Shown here: positions 56,537-64,000 of the stretch, in pieces
Layout: each line of letters starts with the position of its first letter
Numbering within the stretch: position 1 is the first letter of the stretch
NCBI GenBank assembly: GCA_025548565.1
Contig: JAJLPB010000004.1
Coordinates: forward strand, 372,001-436,000
Direction of reading: 5' to 3'
DNA: 64,000 bases
Source: Rugamonas sp. A1-17
GTDB taxonomy: Bacteria; Pseudomonadota; Gammaproteobacteria; Burkholderiales; Burkholderiaceae_D
The notes under the pieces: model-generated
What the model was told of the DNA's origin: nothing
What the model saw: the letters and a program-made list of their open reading frames with translations, nothing else
Database searches by the model: none
Translations under genes and position numbers: made by a program

Positions 56537-58003
56537 TTACTCGGCCAGCTCGATGCAGTTGCGGCCCATGCGCTTGGCGCGCTGCAGCGTGGCGTCGAGC
56601 CGGTCGAGGACCGTGGCGCTGCCCTCGTCCGCGCCCACCTGGGCCACGGCCAGGCTGACCACCACCTCGGCGTTGCGCGGCAGGTCCGCTTCGGCGATCG
56701 CCGCGCGCAGCTTTTCCGCCAGCCGCACGGCGTCGGCCGCCGTGGTATGGGTGGCGATCAGCAGGAACTCGTCGCCGCGCATGCGGGCCAGCAGGTCCGA
56801 GGTGCGCAGCCGGCCCTTGACGATGTCCGCCACCGCACGCAGCGTCGGGTCGCCGACCGGGGAACCGTATAAATCGTTTTCGGACTGGAAGCTGGCGACG
56901 TCGAACGACAGCGCCGCCAGCGGCAGGCCATAACGCCGTGCGCGGCGGATCTCGTTGTCCAGCATGTCCTCGCCGGCGCGGCGGTTGGCGGCGCCGGTGA
57001 CGCTGTCGGTGGTGCTGATCAGCGAAATCTGGCCGGTCAGCTCTTCGTTCCGGTGCTTCAACTCGCTCATGCCCAGGCCGAAGCTGACGAACTGCGCCAG
57101 GCTGGCGAAGCACGCGAACTGCTCGCGCGAGAACGTGATGTGACGGTCGAACATCAGGCAGATCGCGCCCAGTTCAGGGCTGCCCGGCTCGGTGCGCAGC
57201 GGCAGCGCCAGCACCATGCGCACGCCGCGGTCGTGCAGCATCATCGCCAGTTCGGGGTCGCCGGCTTTTTCCGGCGCATCCAGCAGCACCATCTCGCCGC
57301 GCGCCACCGCCAGCAGCGGCGGGAACACCTCGCGCAGCGGCGATTGCAGCAGACGGTCGCGCCGCTGCAGCAGGCGCGCCAGATCCAGGTGGTTGCGCGA
57401 TTCCTGCGCCACCAATTGCAAGTCGCCCCGCTCCTTCATGTGCAGCACGGCGGTATGCCGCACGCCGGGGAAATTGCACAGCGCCAGGCAGATCTGCGCC
57501 GACATCGATTCGACGGTATCGATGCCGCTCAGCGCCCGTTGCAGGCTGCGCTGCACGCCCAGCAGGTCGCGCAGTTCCTTTTCCTTGTCCAGCAAGGCCT
57601 GCTGCATGGCTGCGGCGGCATCGGCCGGCACCGCCAGCGCCTGTTGCACGGCCTGCTGCAGCTCGTCGCTGAGGACCGGGCAGATACGGTAGTCGAACTG
57701 GCCGTAGGTCATCAGTTCCGGCAGCCAGGCGCTGTGCTCGTACGAACACAGCACCAGCACCGGCGCGCCCGCGCGGCCCCGTATCAGGGCGCCGACGCCC
57801 GCCAGTTCACTCAGCTGCTCATAGCCGTTCAGGTCCAGCACCAGCAAATCCACGTGGCGTTTGCCCAGCGCAGTGGCCGCGGCTTCGACGTGCTCCGTCA
57901 TGGTCAGCTGGGAGAACAGCTCCCCGCAGCAAGCCTGAAATTCCGAGCGCCGCTCGCCAGTGGCGTTAAAAAATACGCCTACGCTATTGGTCCGGTCCGA
58001 CAT
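56537..58003 (-). CDS. GAF-GGDEF protein with RGDEF active-site variant
   Basis: 488 residues from the ATG at 58003 (GGGAG upstream). The first ~125 residues resemble a receiver (DLLVLDLNGYEQL, VLVLCSYEHSAWL), then a GAF-like domain (about 165-320) and a GGDEF domain. The signature reads MRGDEFLLIA, Arg for the first Gly, and the first motif is DSVTGAANRR rather than DxLTGLxNRR. RGDEF proteins can still make c-di-GMP, so activity is open. Confidence 0.85.
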   Translation of the reverse strand: MSDRTNSVGVFFNATGERRSEFQACCGELFSQLTMTEHVEAAATALGKRHVDLLVLDLNGYEQLSELAGVGALIRGRAGAPVLVLCSYEHSAWLPELMTYGQFDYRICPVLSDELQQAVQQALAVPADAAAAMQQALLDKEKELRDLLGVQRSLQRALSGIDTVESMSAQICLALCNFPGVRHTAVLHMKERGDLQLVAQESRNHLDLARLLQRRDRLLQSPLREVFPPLLAVARGEMVLLDAPEKAGDPELAMMLHDRGVRMVLALPLRTEPGSPELGAICLMFDRHITFSREQFACFASLAQFVSFGLGMSELKHRNEELTGQISLISTTDSVTGAANRRAGEDMLDNEIRRARRYGLPLAALSFDVASFQSENDLYGSPVGDPTLRAVADIVKGRLRTSDLLARMRGDEFLLIATHTTAADAVRLAEKLRAAIAEADLPRNAEVVVSLAVAQVGADEGSATVLDRLDATLQRAKRMGRNCIELAE

Positions 58004-58213
58004 TATGTTACTCCCAGGCACTCTTTTAATGTTAAAAATATATCCCCGGCACTAGTGTGCCATAAAGTTCATAAAAAGCAATATTTTTTGCAATAGAGAC
58101 CAGATAATTTCCACGAGCAACTTCTTTTGCGTGGCCGATATGCCGCATGTGTGAACGAGCGCACCGTCCCGGCGCGCGGCGGCGTAAATACTGTCCGTTC
58201 GGAGGAAAATACC

Positions 58214-59221
58214 ATGGCAGACATTAAAAACCAACCAGATTCCGGCGCCGGCAGCATGCAGCGCGAAATCCAGCAGCGCCAGGACCAATCCGACGCGCGC
58301 AGCAAGCAGGAGCCGCGCTCCAGCCAGCTCGGCGAGCGCCAGGGTCCGGTGCAGACCACGCAGCACGACTACCCCGGCACGCCGCTGCCGGCCCAGCATC
58401 TGGAAAAACCGGGGCTGGAGGGGGACATGCAGCTCAAGCCGGAATTCCTGGCGCCGGCCTACTGCGGCAGCGGCAAGCTCGATGGCATGGTGGCCATCGT
58501 CACCGGTGGCGATTCCGGCATCGGCCGCGCGGTGGCCGTGCTGTATGCGCGCGAAGGCGCGGACGTGGCCATCGTCTACCTGAACGAGGAGAACGAGGAC
58601 GCCAACGACACCAAGCGCTATGTCGAGGCCGAGGGCCAGAGCTGCATGCTGCTGCCCGGCGACGTGCGCGACCCGGCGTTCTGCCGCGACGCCGCCGAGC
58701 AGGTGCACGAGCGCTTCGGCCGGCTCGACATCCTGGTCAACAACGCCGCCTTCCAGGAACACGCGGCATCGCTCACCGACCTGACCGAAGAACGCTTCGA
58801 CCTGACCATGAAGACCAATGTCTACGGCTACTTCCACATGGCCAAGGCGGTGCTGCCCTATTTGAAGCGGGGCGCGGCCATCATCAATACCGGCTCGGTC
58901 ACAGGCTTGAAGGGCTCGAAGCACCTGCTGGATTATTCGACCACCAAGGGCGCGATTCATGCGTTCACGATGTCGCTGGCGTCCAACCTGCTGGAGCACG
59001 GCATACGGGTCAACGCCATCGCTCCCGGCCCGGTCTGGACGCCGCTCAACCCGGCCGACGCGCCGCCCGACAAGGTGGCGCAGTTCGGCGCCAGCACCGA
59101 CATGCAGCGGCCCGCGCAGCCGCAGGAGCTGTCGCCGGCCTATGTGTTCCTGGCGGCGCCCTGCTGCTCCAGCTACATCACCGGGATTGTGCTGCCGGTC
59201 ACCGGCAGCGTCGGCGAGTAA
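58214..59221 (+). CDS. SDR-family oxidoreductase (YghA-like)
   Basis: 335 residues from the ATG at 58214 (GGAGGA). A polar Gln-rich N-terminal tail (about 1-70) is followed by a classical SDR: TGGDSGIGRAVAVLYAREG, NNAAF, Ser in NTGSVTG and YSTTK with catalytic Tyr/Lys. Family members with this tail are stress-induced aldehyde reductases. Three bases before ku, so co-transcribed. Confidence 0.9.
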   Translation: MADIKNQPDSGAGSMQREIQQRQDQSDARSKQEPRSSQLGERQGPVQTTQHDYPGTPLPAQHLEKPGLEGDMQLKPEFLAPAYCGSGKLDGMVAIVTGGDSGIGRAVAVLYAREGADVAIVYLNEENEDANDTKRYVEAEGQSCMLLPGDVRDPAFCRDAAEQVHERFGRLDILVNNAAFQEHAASLTDLTEERFDLTMKTNVYGYFHMAKAVLPYLKRGAAIINTGSVTGLKGSKHLLDYSTTKGAIHAFTMSLASNLLEHGIRVNAIAPGPVWTPLNPADAPPDKVAQFGASTDMQRPAQPQELSPAYVFLAAPCCSSYITGIVLPVTGSVGE

Positions 59222-59224
59222 GCC

Positions 59225-60061
59225 ATGGCCGCGCGGGCGTTGTGGAAAGGCGCGATCAGCTTCGGGCTGGTGCACATTCCGGTCGAGATGTATTCGGCCG
59301 TGCAGGAACACGAGCTGGATTTGACGATGCTGGACCGGCGCGACTTTTCGCCGGTCGGCTACAAGCGCTATAACAAGAACACCGGCAAGGAGGTCACCTG
59401 GGACGATATCGTCAAGGGCTACGAGTACCAGGACAATGAGTACGTGGTGCTGTCCGACGAAGACCTGAAGCGCGCCAACGTCGAGGCCACGCAGACCATC
59501 GATATCCTGACCTTCGTCGACGCGGGCGACGTGCCGCTGACCTACTTCGAGCAGCCCTACTACCTGGCGCCGTCGCGCGGCGGCGCCAAAGTATATGCGC
59601 TGCTGCGCGAGACCTTGCGCAAGGCCGGCAAGATCGGCATCGCCACGGTGGTGATCCGCACCAAGCAGCACCTGTGCGCGCTGGTCTGCGACGACGACAA
59701 GATCGTGCTGAACACGCTGCGTTATGCGAACGAGATCCGCAGCGCGGAGGAACTGAAGCTGCCGCCCGCCACGATGAAGGCGGCCGGCATCAGCGATAAG
59801 GAGCTGCAGATGGCGCTGTCGCTGGTCGAAGGCATGAGCGAGCCGTGGAAGCCGGAGCAGTACCACGACACCTACAAGGACGACGTGCTGGCGCTGGTGA
59901 AGAAGAAGGTGAGGGCCGGCCAGACCAAGACGATCACGACCGCCGAGCCGGAAAGCAAGGTGGCCAAGTCGTCCAACGTGGTGGACCTGGTGGCGCTGTT
60001 ACAGGACAGCCTGGGCAAGCGGCCGGCCCCGAAGCGCCGGCGCACCAAGGCGGCCGCTTAG
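59225..60061 (+). CDS. ku: DNA end-binding protein Ku
   Basis: 278 residues, standard for bacterial Ku: RALWKGAISFGLVHIPVEMYS at the start, the core ring domain, then a Lys/Arg-rich C-terminus (GKRPAPKRRRTKAAA) that recruits LigD. Binds DNA double-strand ends for non-homologous end joining together with LigD at 60844. The stop overlaps the converging PEP-CTERM gene by four bases. Confidence 0.95.
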   Translation: MAARALWKGAISFGLVHIPVEMYSAVQEHELDLTMLDRRDFSPVGYKRYNKNTGKEVTWDDIVKGYEYQDNEYVVLSDEDLKRANVEATQTIDILTFVDAGDVPLTYFEQPYYLAPSRGGAKVYALLRETLRKAGKIGIATVVIRTKQHLCALVCDDDKIVLNTLRYANEIRSAEELKLPPATMKAAGISDKELQMALSLVEGMSEPWKPEQYHDTYKDDVLALVKKKVRAGQTKTITTAEPESKVAKSSNVVDLVALLQDSLGKRPAPKRRRTKAAA

Positions 60062-60747
60062 CGGCGGCGCCCTTTCCAGCCAAGTGCAGCCAGGCCGGCC
60101 AGCAGCATGGCGTAGGCTTCCGGCTCGGGAACCGGCGCCGGCATCTCCGTGACCGTCACCGAGGTCAGCGCGCCGTTCGCGCCCATCATCGCGTGGGTCG
60201 CGTTGGAGGAATACGTGTAGTAGAAAGTCGACCGGTTAAAACTGGAGAAGTCCAATTGCCCCGGCATCGTCGCGGCCTCCAGGGCCAGGCCGGATTTGTC
60301 GAAGAAGCTCACCGCCATCATCTCCGACGCGAAGGCGTTGGCCGAGAGGCTGGCGATACCGAAGCTGTCCGCCCCGCCCAGCGTGGCGGCGTTATTGGCC
60401 ACCTGCACATTGGTGCTGCTGTAGCTGGCGTCGCTCAAGGCGATGCTGCTGCCGCCGATGCTGGCGCCCAGCGTATTCAGCGCCGCAGGCGCCGAATACA
60501 TGGCACTGCCGCCTCTGTTGCTGAACAAGCCGGTCGTGGTGTCGTAGCTGAAATGGCCGCTGATACTATCCCCGACCGATACCGTGCGGCCCGACAGGCT
60601 GCTCGAAGCGACCGGGCCGCCGTCGAACGTCAACGGCGAAAACTCGACCATTTCCTGGATTTTTGCAGTGAAATCAAATTGATAGACGGCAGCTTGGGCG
60701 GAACCGAACAAGCTCAACCCGGCTAACAACATTGGCAGTTTTTTCAT
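60058..60747 (-). CDS. PEP-CTERM sorting-signal protein
   Basis: 229 residues, signal peptide (LLAGLSLFGSAQA), beta-rich body (YQFDFTAKIQEMVEF, GHFSYDTTTGLF) and a typical tail VPEPEAYAMLLAGLAALGW followed by KGRRR. Second exosortase substrate in the window. Wedged between ku and ligD, probably an insertion relative to the NHEJ pair. Confidence 0.92.
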   Translation of the reverse strand: MKKLPMLLAGLSLFGSAQAAVYQFDFTAKIQEMVEFSPLTFDGGPVASSSLSGRTVSVGDSISGHFSYDTTTGLFSNRGGSAMYSAPAALNTLGASIGGSSIALSDASYSSTNVQVANNAATLGGADSFGIASLSANAFASEMMAVSFFDKSGLALEAATMPGQLDFSSFNRSTFYYTYSSNATHAMMGANGALTSVTVTEMPAPVPEPEAYAMLLAGLAALGWKGRRR

Positions 60748-60843
60748 CTGGCGGATCCTGGAATATGTGTCGATCCGTCATTAAAACATCAACAACAACT
60801 GTTGTCAATATTAAATAATAATTTAATTACAGAAATTAAAGAA

Positions 60844-63363
60844 TCAGGCCTTGCCGGGCTTGAACCCCATGGCGCGCATCGCCGCCGCGAGCCCCTTGGC
60901 GGACTTCGCGTAGTCGTCCCACGGCGCGTTGCCCACATCGAGCCGCGTGTGCACGTTGGCGACCGTCCACTGGTCGGCGCCGTGCAGCCCGTCCAGCTCA
61001 TCCCACGCCAGCGGCACCGAAATGCCCAGGCCCGGACGGCTGCGCGCCGACCACGCGGCGACCGTGGTGGCGCCCCGCCCATTGCGCAGATAGTCGATGA
61101 AGATCTTGCCCACCCGGTTGCGCGGTCCGCTCTTCAACACGAAACGCTCGGGCACATGCTCCGCCATGTGGGCGACGATGGCTTGCGAGAAGTCCTTGAC
61201 GTCGTCCCAACCGTAGCCCGGCTTGACCGGCACCACCACATGCAAGCCCTTGCCGCCGCTGGTTTTCAAAAAGGCCGGCAGGCCCAGTTGATCGAGGAAG
61301 GCGTGCATCAGCTGCGCCGCCTCCTGCATCTGCGTCCAGCTGACGCCTTTGCCGGGATCGAGGTCGAACACCATGCGGTTGGGTTTTTCGTAGCTGGACG
61401 CGTTGGCGTTTTGCGTGTGCAGCTCCACCACGTTCCACTGCGCGGCCGATAGCAAGCCCTGTTCGCTGGAGATTTCCAGCATCGGAGGGCGATCGGGATC
61501 GAGCGCGGGATCGAGCTGTTTAACACCGGGCAGCTTGTTGGTTTCGGCGTGTTTCTGGAAAAACAGTTCGCCGCCGACGCCGGCCGGCGCGCGCACCAGC
61601 GAGACGGGGCGGCCCTTCAGATGCGGCAGTATCAACGCGCCGACCAGCGCGTAGTAGCGCACCAGCGTGATCTTGGTGGCGCCGCTTTCTTTATCGATCA
61701 CGCGGTCGGGATTGGTGACCTTGAGTGAGGCGGGCAGCTTGCCCTGCACTGTGCTTGCTGGCTGCATGTCTGTTTCCTCCTTCAGGTGGGCCGGCACTTC
61801 ACGCACGATGGCGTCGGCTTTTTTATCCTTGCGCAGGCCCTTGAAGACCGCGTGGCGGATCGAACCCGAATGCGTCCATTCGCCGAAGCTGACCTCCGCC
61901 ACCAGCGTGGGCTTGAGCCAGTGGGCCTTCTTCTCGATCTCGCGGCTGGGGGCGAACGGACTCTTGTCCGTCGCCAGCTTATCCATTTTGGCCTTGATGT
62001 CCTGCAGCGTGGCGGAGTTGAAGCCGCTGCCGACATTGCCGGCGTAGTGCAGCTTGCCGTCCTTGTCGTAAGTCCCCAGCAGCAGCGAGCCGAAACCGCT
62101 GCGCGAGCCTTGCGGATCGGTGTAGCCGCCGATGACGAATTCCTGCCGCTGGCCGCATTTGAGCTTGATCCAGCTGCCGCTGCGCCGCGCCGTGTAGACG
62201 CTGTCGCGCCGCTTGCCGATGATGCCCTCGAGGCCCATGCTGCATGCGGCGGCGATCATCTCCTGCGGCCCTGCGTCCAGCGCGGAACTGAGGCGGACGG
62301 TGTCCGACGGCTTTTTATCGAGCAGCGCTTGCAGGATAGCGCGGCGCTGCTCCAATGGCGTGTGGCGCAGGTCGTGGCCATCGTGGAACGGAATATCGAA
62401 CAGGAAGTAGACGATATCGGCCGGGTTGTTTTCGTCGAAGGCGTTTTGCAGCAGGCCGAAGTCCGGGCGGCCGTTATCGTCGTGGACCACGATCTCGCCG
62501 TCGTACCAGCCGCTGGGCAGCTTCATTTTGGCGATGGCCGCGTGCAGTGCCTGCAAGCGGTGCGTCCAGTCGTTGCCGTTGCGCGTGATGAGGCGTATGT
62601 CCTTGCCATCGATCCGGGTGAGCAGGCGATAGCCGTCGAATTTGATTTCGAACAGCCAGTCTTCGGGCGACGAGGGCGGGCCATCGACCAGCGTCGCCAG
62701 TTGCGGCGACAGCGTCTCCGGCAGGCCGGCGGCGGGCGCCTCCGACAAGGCGGCTTTCAGTACCGGGGCTGCTTGCGCCGCGCCGCGCGCGCGATGACCC
62801 TGGCCCCGACCCGCTGGCGGCAGCGCTTTGACGGAGTCCGGCATTTCGTCCACCACGCTGAACTCGGCCGCGGGCCGCGCGTAGTCGTCCTTCTCCTTGA
62901 TCAGCAGCCAGGGCTCCTGCTTCTCGCCCTTGCCCTTCATGCGCACCAGCGCCCAGCGGCCGTGCATCTTGTGACCCGACAGCTCGAACTTCAGGTTCCC
63001 CTCCGCCAGCGCCTTGCGCGGATCACCCAACGGCGTCCACACGCCGCGATCCCAGATAATCACCCTGCCCGCGCCGTACTGTTTGGGCGGTATGGTGCCT
63101 TCGAAATCGTTGTACGAAATCGGATGATCCTCGACATGCACCGCCATGCGCTTGTCGTGCGTGTCGTAGCTGGGGCCTTTAGGTACGGCCCAACTGACCA
63201 TCACGCCATCGAGCTCCAGCCGGAAATCGTAGTGCAGCCGGCTGGCCCAGTGTTTTTGAATGACGAAGGCGCGCGCCTCACCACCCTCCTCGCCCCCTTC
63301 GGCCGGTTCGGGCGTGATCGCGAAATTGCGCTTGGACTGGTAGAGATTGAGCTGATTTCCCAT
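60844..63363 (-). CDS. ligD: multifunctional ATP-dependent DNA ligase D
   Basis: 839 residues in the order phosphoesterase (about 1-165: FVIQKHWASRLHYDFRLELDG, EDHPISYNDFEGTIP), ligase (about 215-520: nucleotidyl Lys in FEIKFDGYR, GEIVV, LEGIIGK) and polymerase/primase (about 545-839: TKITLVRYYALVG, MVFDLDPG, LKTSGGKGLHV). End processing, gap filling and sealing of double-strand breaks with Ku. All domains look intact. Confidence 0.95.
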   Translation of the reverse strand: MGNQLNLYQSKRNFAITPEPAEGGEEGGEARAFVIQKHWASRLHYDFRLELDGVMVSWAVPKGPSYDTHDKRMAVHVEDHPISYNDFEGTIPPKQYGAGRVIIWDRGVWTPLGDPRKALAEGNLKFELSGHKMHGRWALVRMKGKGEKQEPWLLIKEKDDYARPAAEFSVVDEMPDSVKALPPAGRGQGHRARGAAQAAPVLKAALSEAPAAGLPETLSPQLATLVDGPPSSPEDWLFEIKFDGYRLLTRIDGKDIRLITRNGNDWTHRLQALHAAIAKMKLPSGWYDGEIVVHDDNGRPDFGLLQNAFDENNPADIVYFLFDIPFHDGHDLRHTPLEQRRAILQALLDKKPSDTVRLSSALDAGPQEMIAAACSMGLEGIIGKRRDSVYTARRSGSWIKLKCGQRQEFVIGGYTDPQGSRSGFGSLLLGTYDKDGKLHYAGNVGSGFNSATLQDIKAKMDKLATDKSPFAPSREIEKKAHWLKPTLVAEVSFGEWTHSGSIRHAVFKGLRKDKKADAIVREVPAHLKEETDMQPASTVQGKLPASLKVTNPDRVIDKESGATKITLVRYYALVGALILPHLKGRPVSLVRAPAGVGGELFFQKHAETNKLPGVKQLDPALDPDRPPMLEISSEQGLLSAAQWNVVELHTQNANASSYEKPNRMVFDLDPGKGVSWTQMQEAAQLMHAFLDQLGLPAFLKTSGGKGLHVVVPVKPGYGWDDVKDFSQAIVAHMAEHVPERFVLKSGPRNRVGKIFIDYLRNGRGATTVAAWSARSRPGLGISVPLAWDELDGLHGADQWTVANVHTRLDVGNAPWDDYAKSAKGLAAAMRAMGFKPGKA

Positions 63364-63464
63364 ACCGCCAGTCTACCCTACACAACGGCCGTTTCCGTGC
63401 GGTGGCGTACGTCAACTCAACGCAGGTAAGATGAGCGCTGATATTTCTCTTTTTCCTGCTAACC

Positions 63465-63761
63465 ATGAACGATTCTTCAAAATCAAAGCCCGCCGCGCCT
63501 GCGGTGGCGCAGCTGAAGGGACTGGGGCCCAAAAGTTCGGCCATCCTCCGCGATGTGGGGATCACGACTGCTGAGGAGCTACGCGCGCGCGATCCGTTTC
63601 AGGTCTATGCCTTGTTAAAGTCCAACGATCCGAGCACCAGCCTGAATTTTTTGTACGCCATCATCGGCGCGATTGAAGATGTGCATTGGCGAGAAATCAA
63701 GCTCTCTCGAAAAACCGAAATCCTGCTCCGTCTGGAAGAAATCGGCCTCGCACCGAAATGA
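63465..63761 (+). CDS. TfoX C-terminal-domain-like protein
   Basis: 98 residues with one helix-hairpin-helix type domain: LKGLGPKSSAILRDVGITTAEELRA, then NFLYAIIGAIEDVHWREI. Matches the stand-alone C-terminal half of TfoX/Sxy competence regulators; the N-terminal half is absent. Many such single-domain proteins exist and their link to competence is uncertain. Divergent from ligD. Confidence 0.85.
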   Translation: MNDSSKSKPAAPAVAQLKGLGPKSSAILRDVGITTAEELRARDPFQVYALLKSNDPSTSLNFLYAIIGAIEDVHWREIKLSRKTEILLRLEEIGLAPK

Positions 63762-63896
63762 ACGCCCATCTGTAAGCAATTTGGCGCGCTTGTAAGCGGA
63801 TGTAAAGCCCGTCAACGATGGCGATCCGGGCGGCGTTTTTCGCTCAGTGACACGGGAATTGTCCCGGCTCTAATCAACCTGAATGAGGATTTCATC

Positions 63897-64000
63897 ATGA
63901 ACAAACTTATCGCTACCCTGATCGCCGGCCTGTTCGCTACCGCAGCTTTTGCACAGACCCCAGCAACCACGCCAACCGCTCCTGCCGCTCCTGCCGCCGT
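63897..64000 (+). CDS. secreted Ala/Pro-rich protein (3' end outside window)
   Basis: Starts at an ATG with GAGGA upstream. The 34 visible codons give a signal peptide (MNKLIATLIAGLFATAAFAQ) followed by an Ala/Pro/Thr repeat (TPATTPTAPAAPAA). Only the export signal and low-complexity start can be seen; the function is unknown. Confidence 0.75.
   Translation, partial: MNKLIATLIAGLFATAAFAQTPATTPTAPAAPAA

Overview
The window reads as chromosome of a high-GC betaproteobacterium, most likely of the Massilia/Duganella group (Oxalobacteraceae). This is inferred from two PEP-CTERM proteins, a Ku/LigD end-joining locus, a full urease operon and the general look of the proteins; no rRNA or marker gene is present to prove it. 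Nothing resembling a prophage, IS transposase, CRISPR array or tRNA was seen.

Layout. 1-6.6 kb: a LysR gene cut by the window edge, an adenylate cyclase with GAF domains, a coiled-coil protein and a TonB-dependent receptor, then phosphatidylserine decarboxylase. 6.6-12.3 kb: a LysR/azoreductase/pirin set, an acyltransferase and a DUF1906 gene pair. 12.4-21.5 kb: an island of lower GC that I consider the best candidate for an undescribed system. It holds a winged-helix/STAND-ATPase regulator, a translationally coupled 122-residue protein, five tandem small precursor genes, a C39-peptidase ABC transporter, an HlyD adaptor and two more precursor genes. All seven precursors carry a textbook double-glycine leader followed by almost the same tiny core (PQVQNDPxx, usually 8-9 residues). 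The 122-residue protein ends in nearly the same motif without the Gly-Gly. The predicted outcome is export of nonapeptides by a dedicated peptidase-transporter; the function (signal, toxin or other) is unknown.

21.6-26 kb: housekeeping and stress genes, including an ArsR/old-yellow-enzyme operon ending in an 85-bp near-perfect palindrome. 26-33.2 kb: a Fap-like amyloid or surface-fibre locus (Gly-rich secreted protein, small secreted subunits, periplasmic C39 peptidase, outer-membrane protein). It has a clear sigma-54 promoter and lies beside a VpsR-like enhancer-binding protein. 33.4-39.7 kb: acyltransferase and ureDABCEFG-hupE, headed by a perfect NtrC box and a sigma-54 promoter that almost abuts the first start codon. 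39.8-43 kb: a PEP-CTERM protein, an atypical SDR, and a retron: reverse transcriptase preceded by a foldable msr-msd RNA with 15-bp a1/a2 pairing.

43-64 kb: DUF945 and DUF885 proteins, a hybrid histidine kinase with a REC-PAS-GGDEF-EAL partner, a SulP transporter, a TetR/thiolase divergon with clear operators, an FAD monooxygenase, an RGDEF-variant cyclase, an SDR-Ku operon facing LigD, a second PEP-CTERM protein, a TfoX C-terminal-like protein and the start of a secreted Ala/Pro-rich protein cut by the window end.
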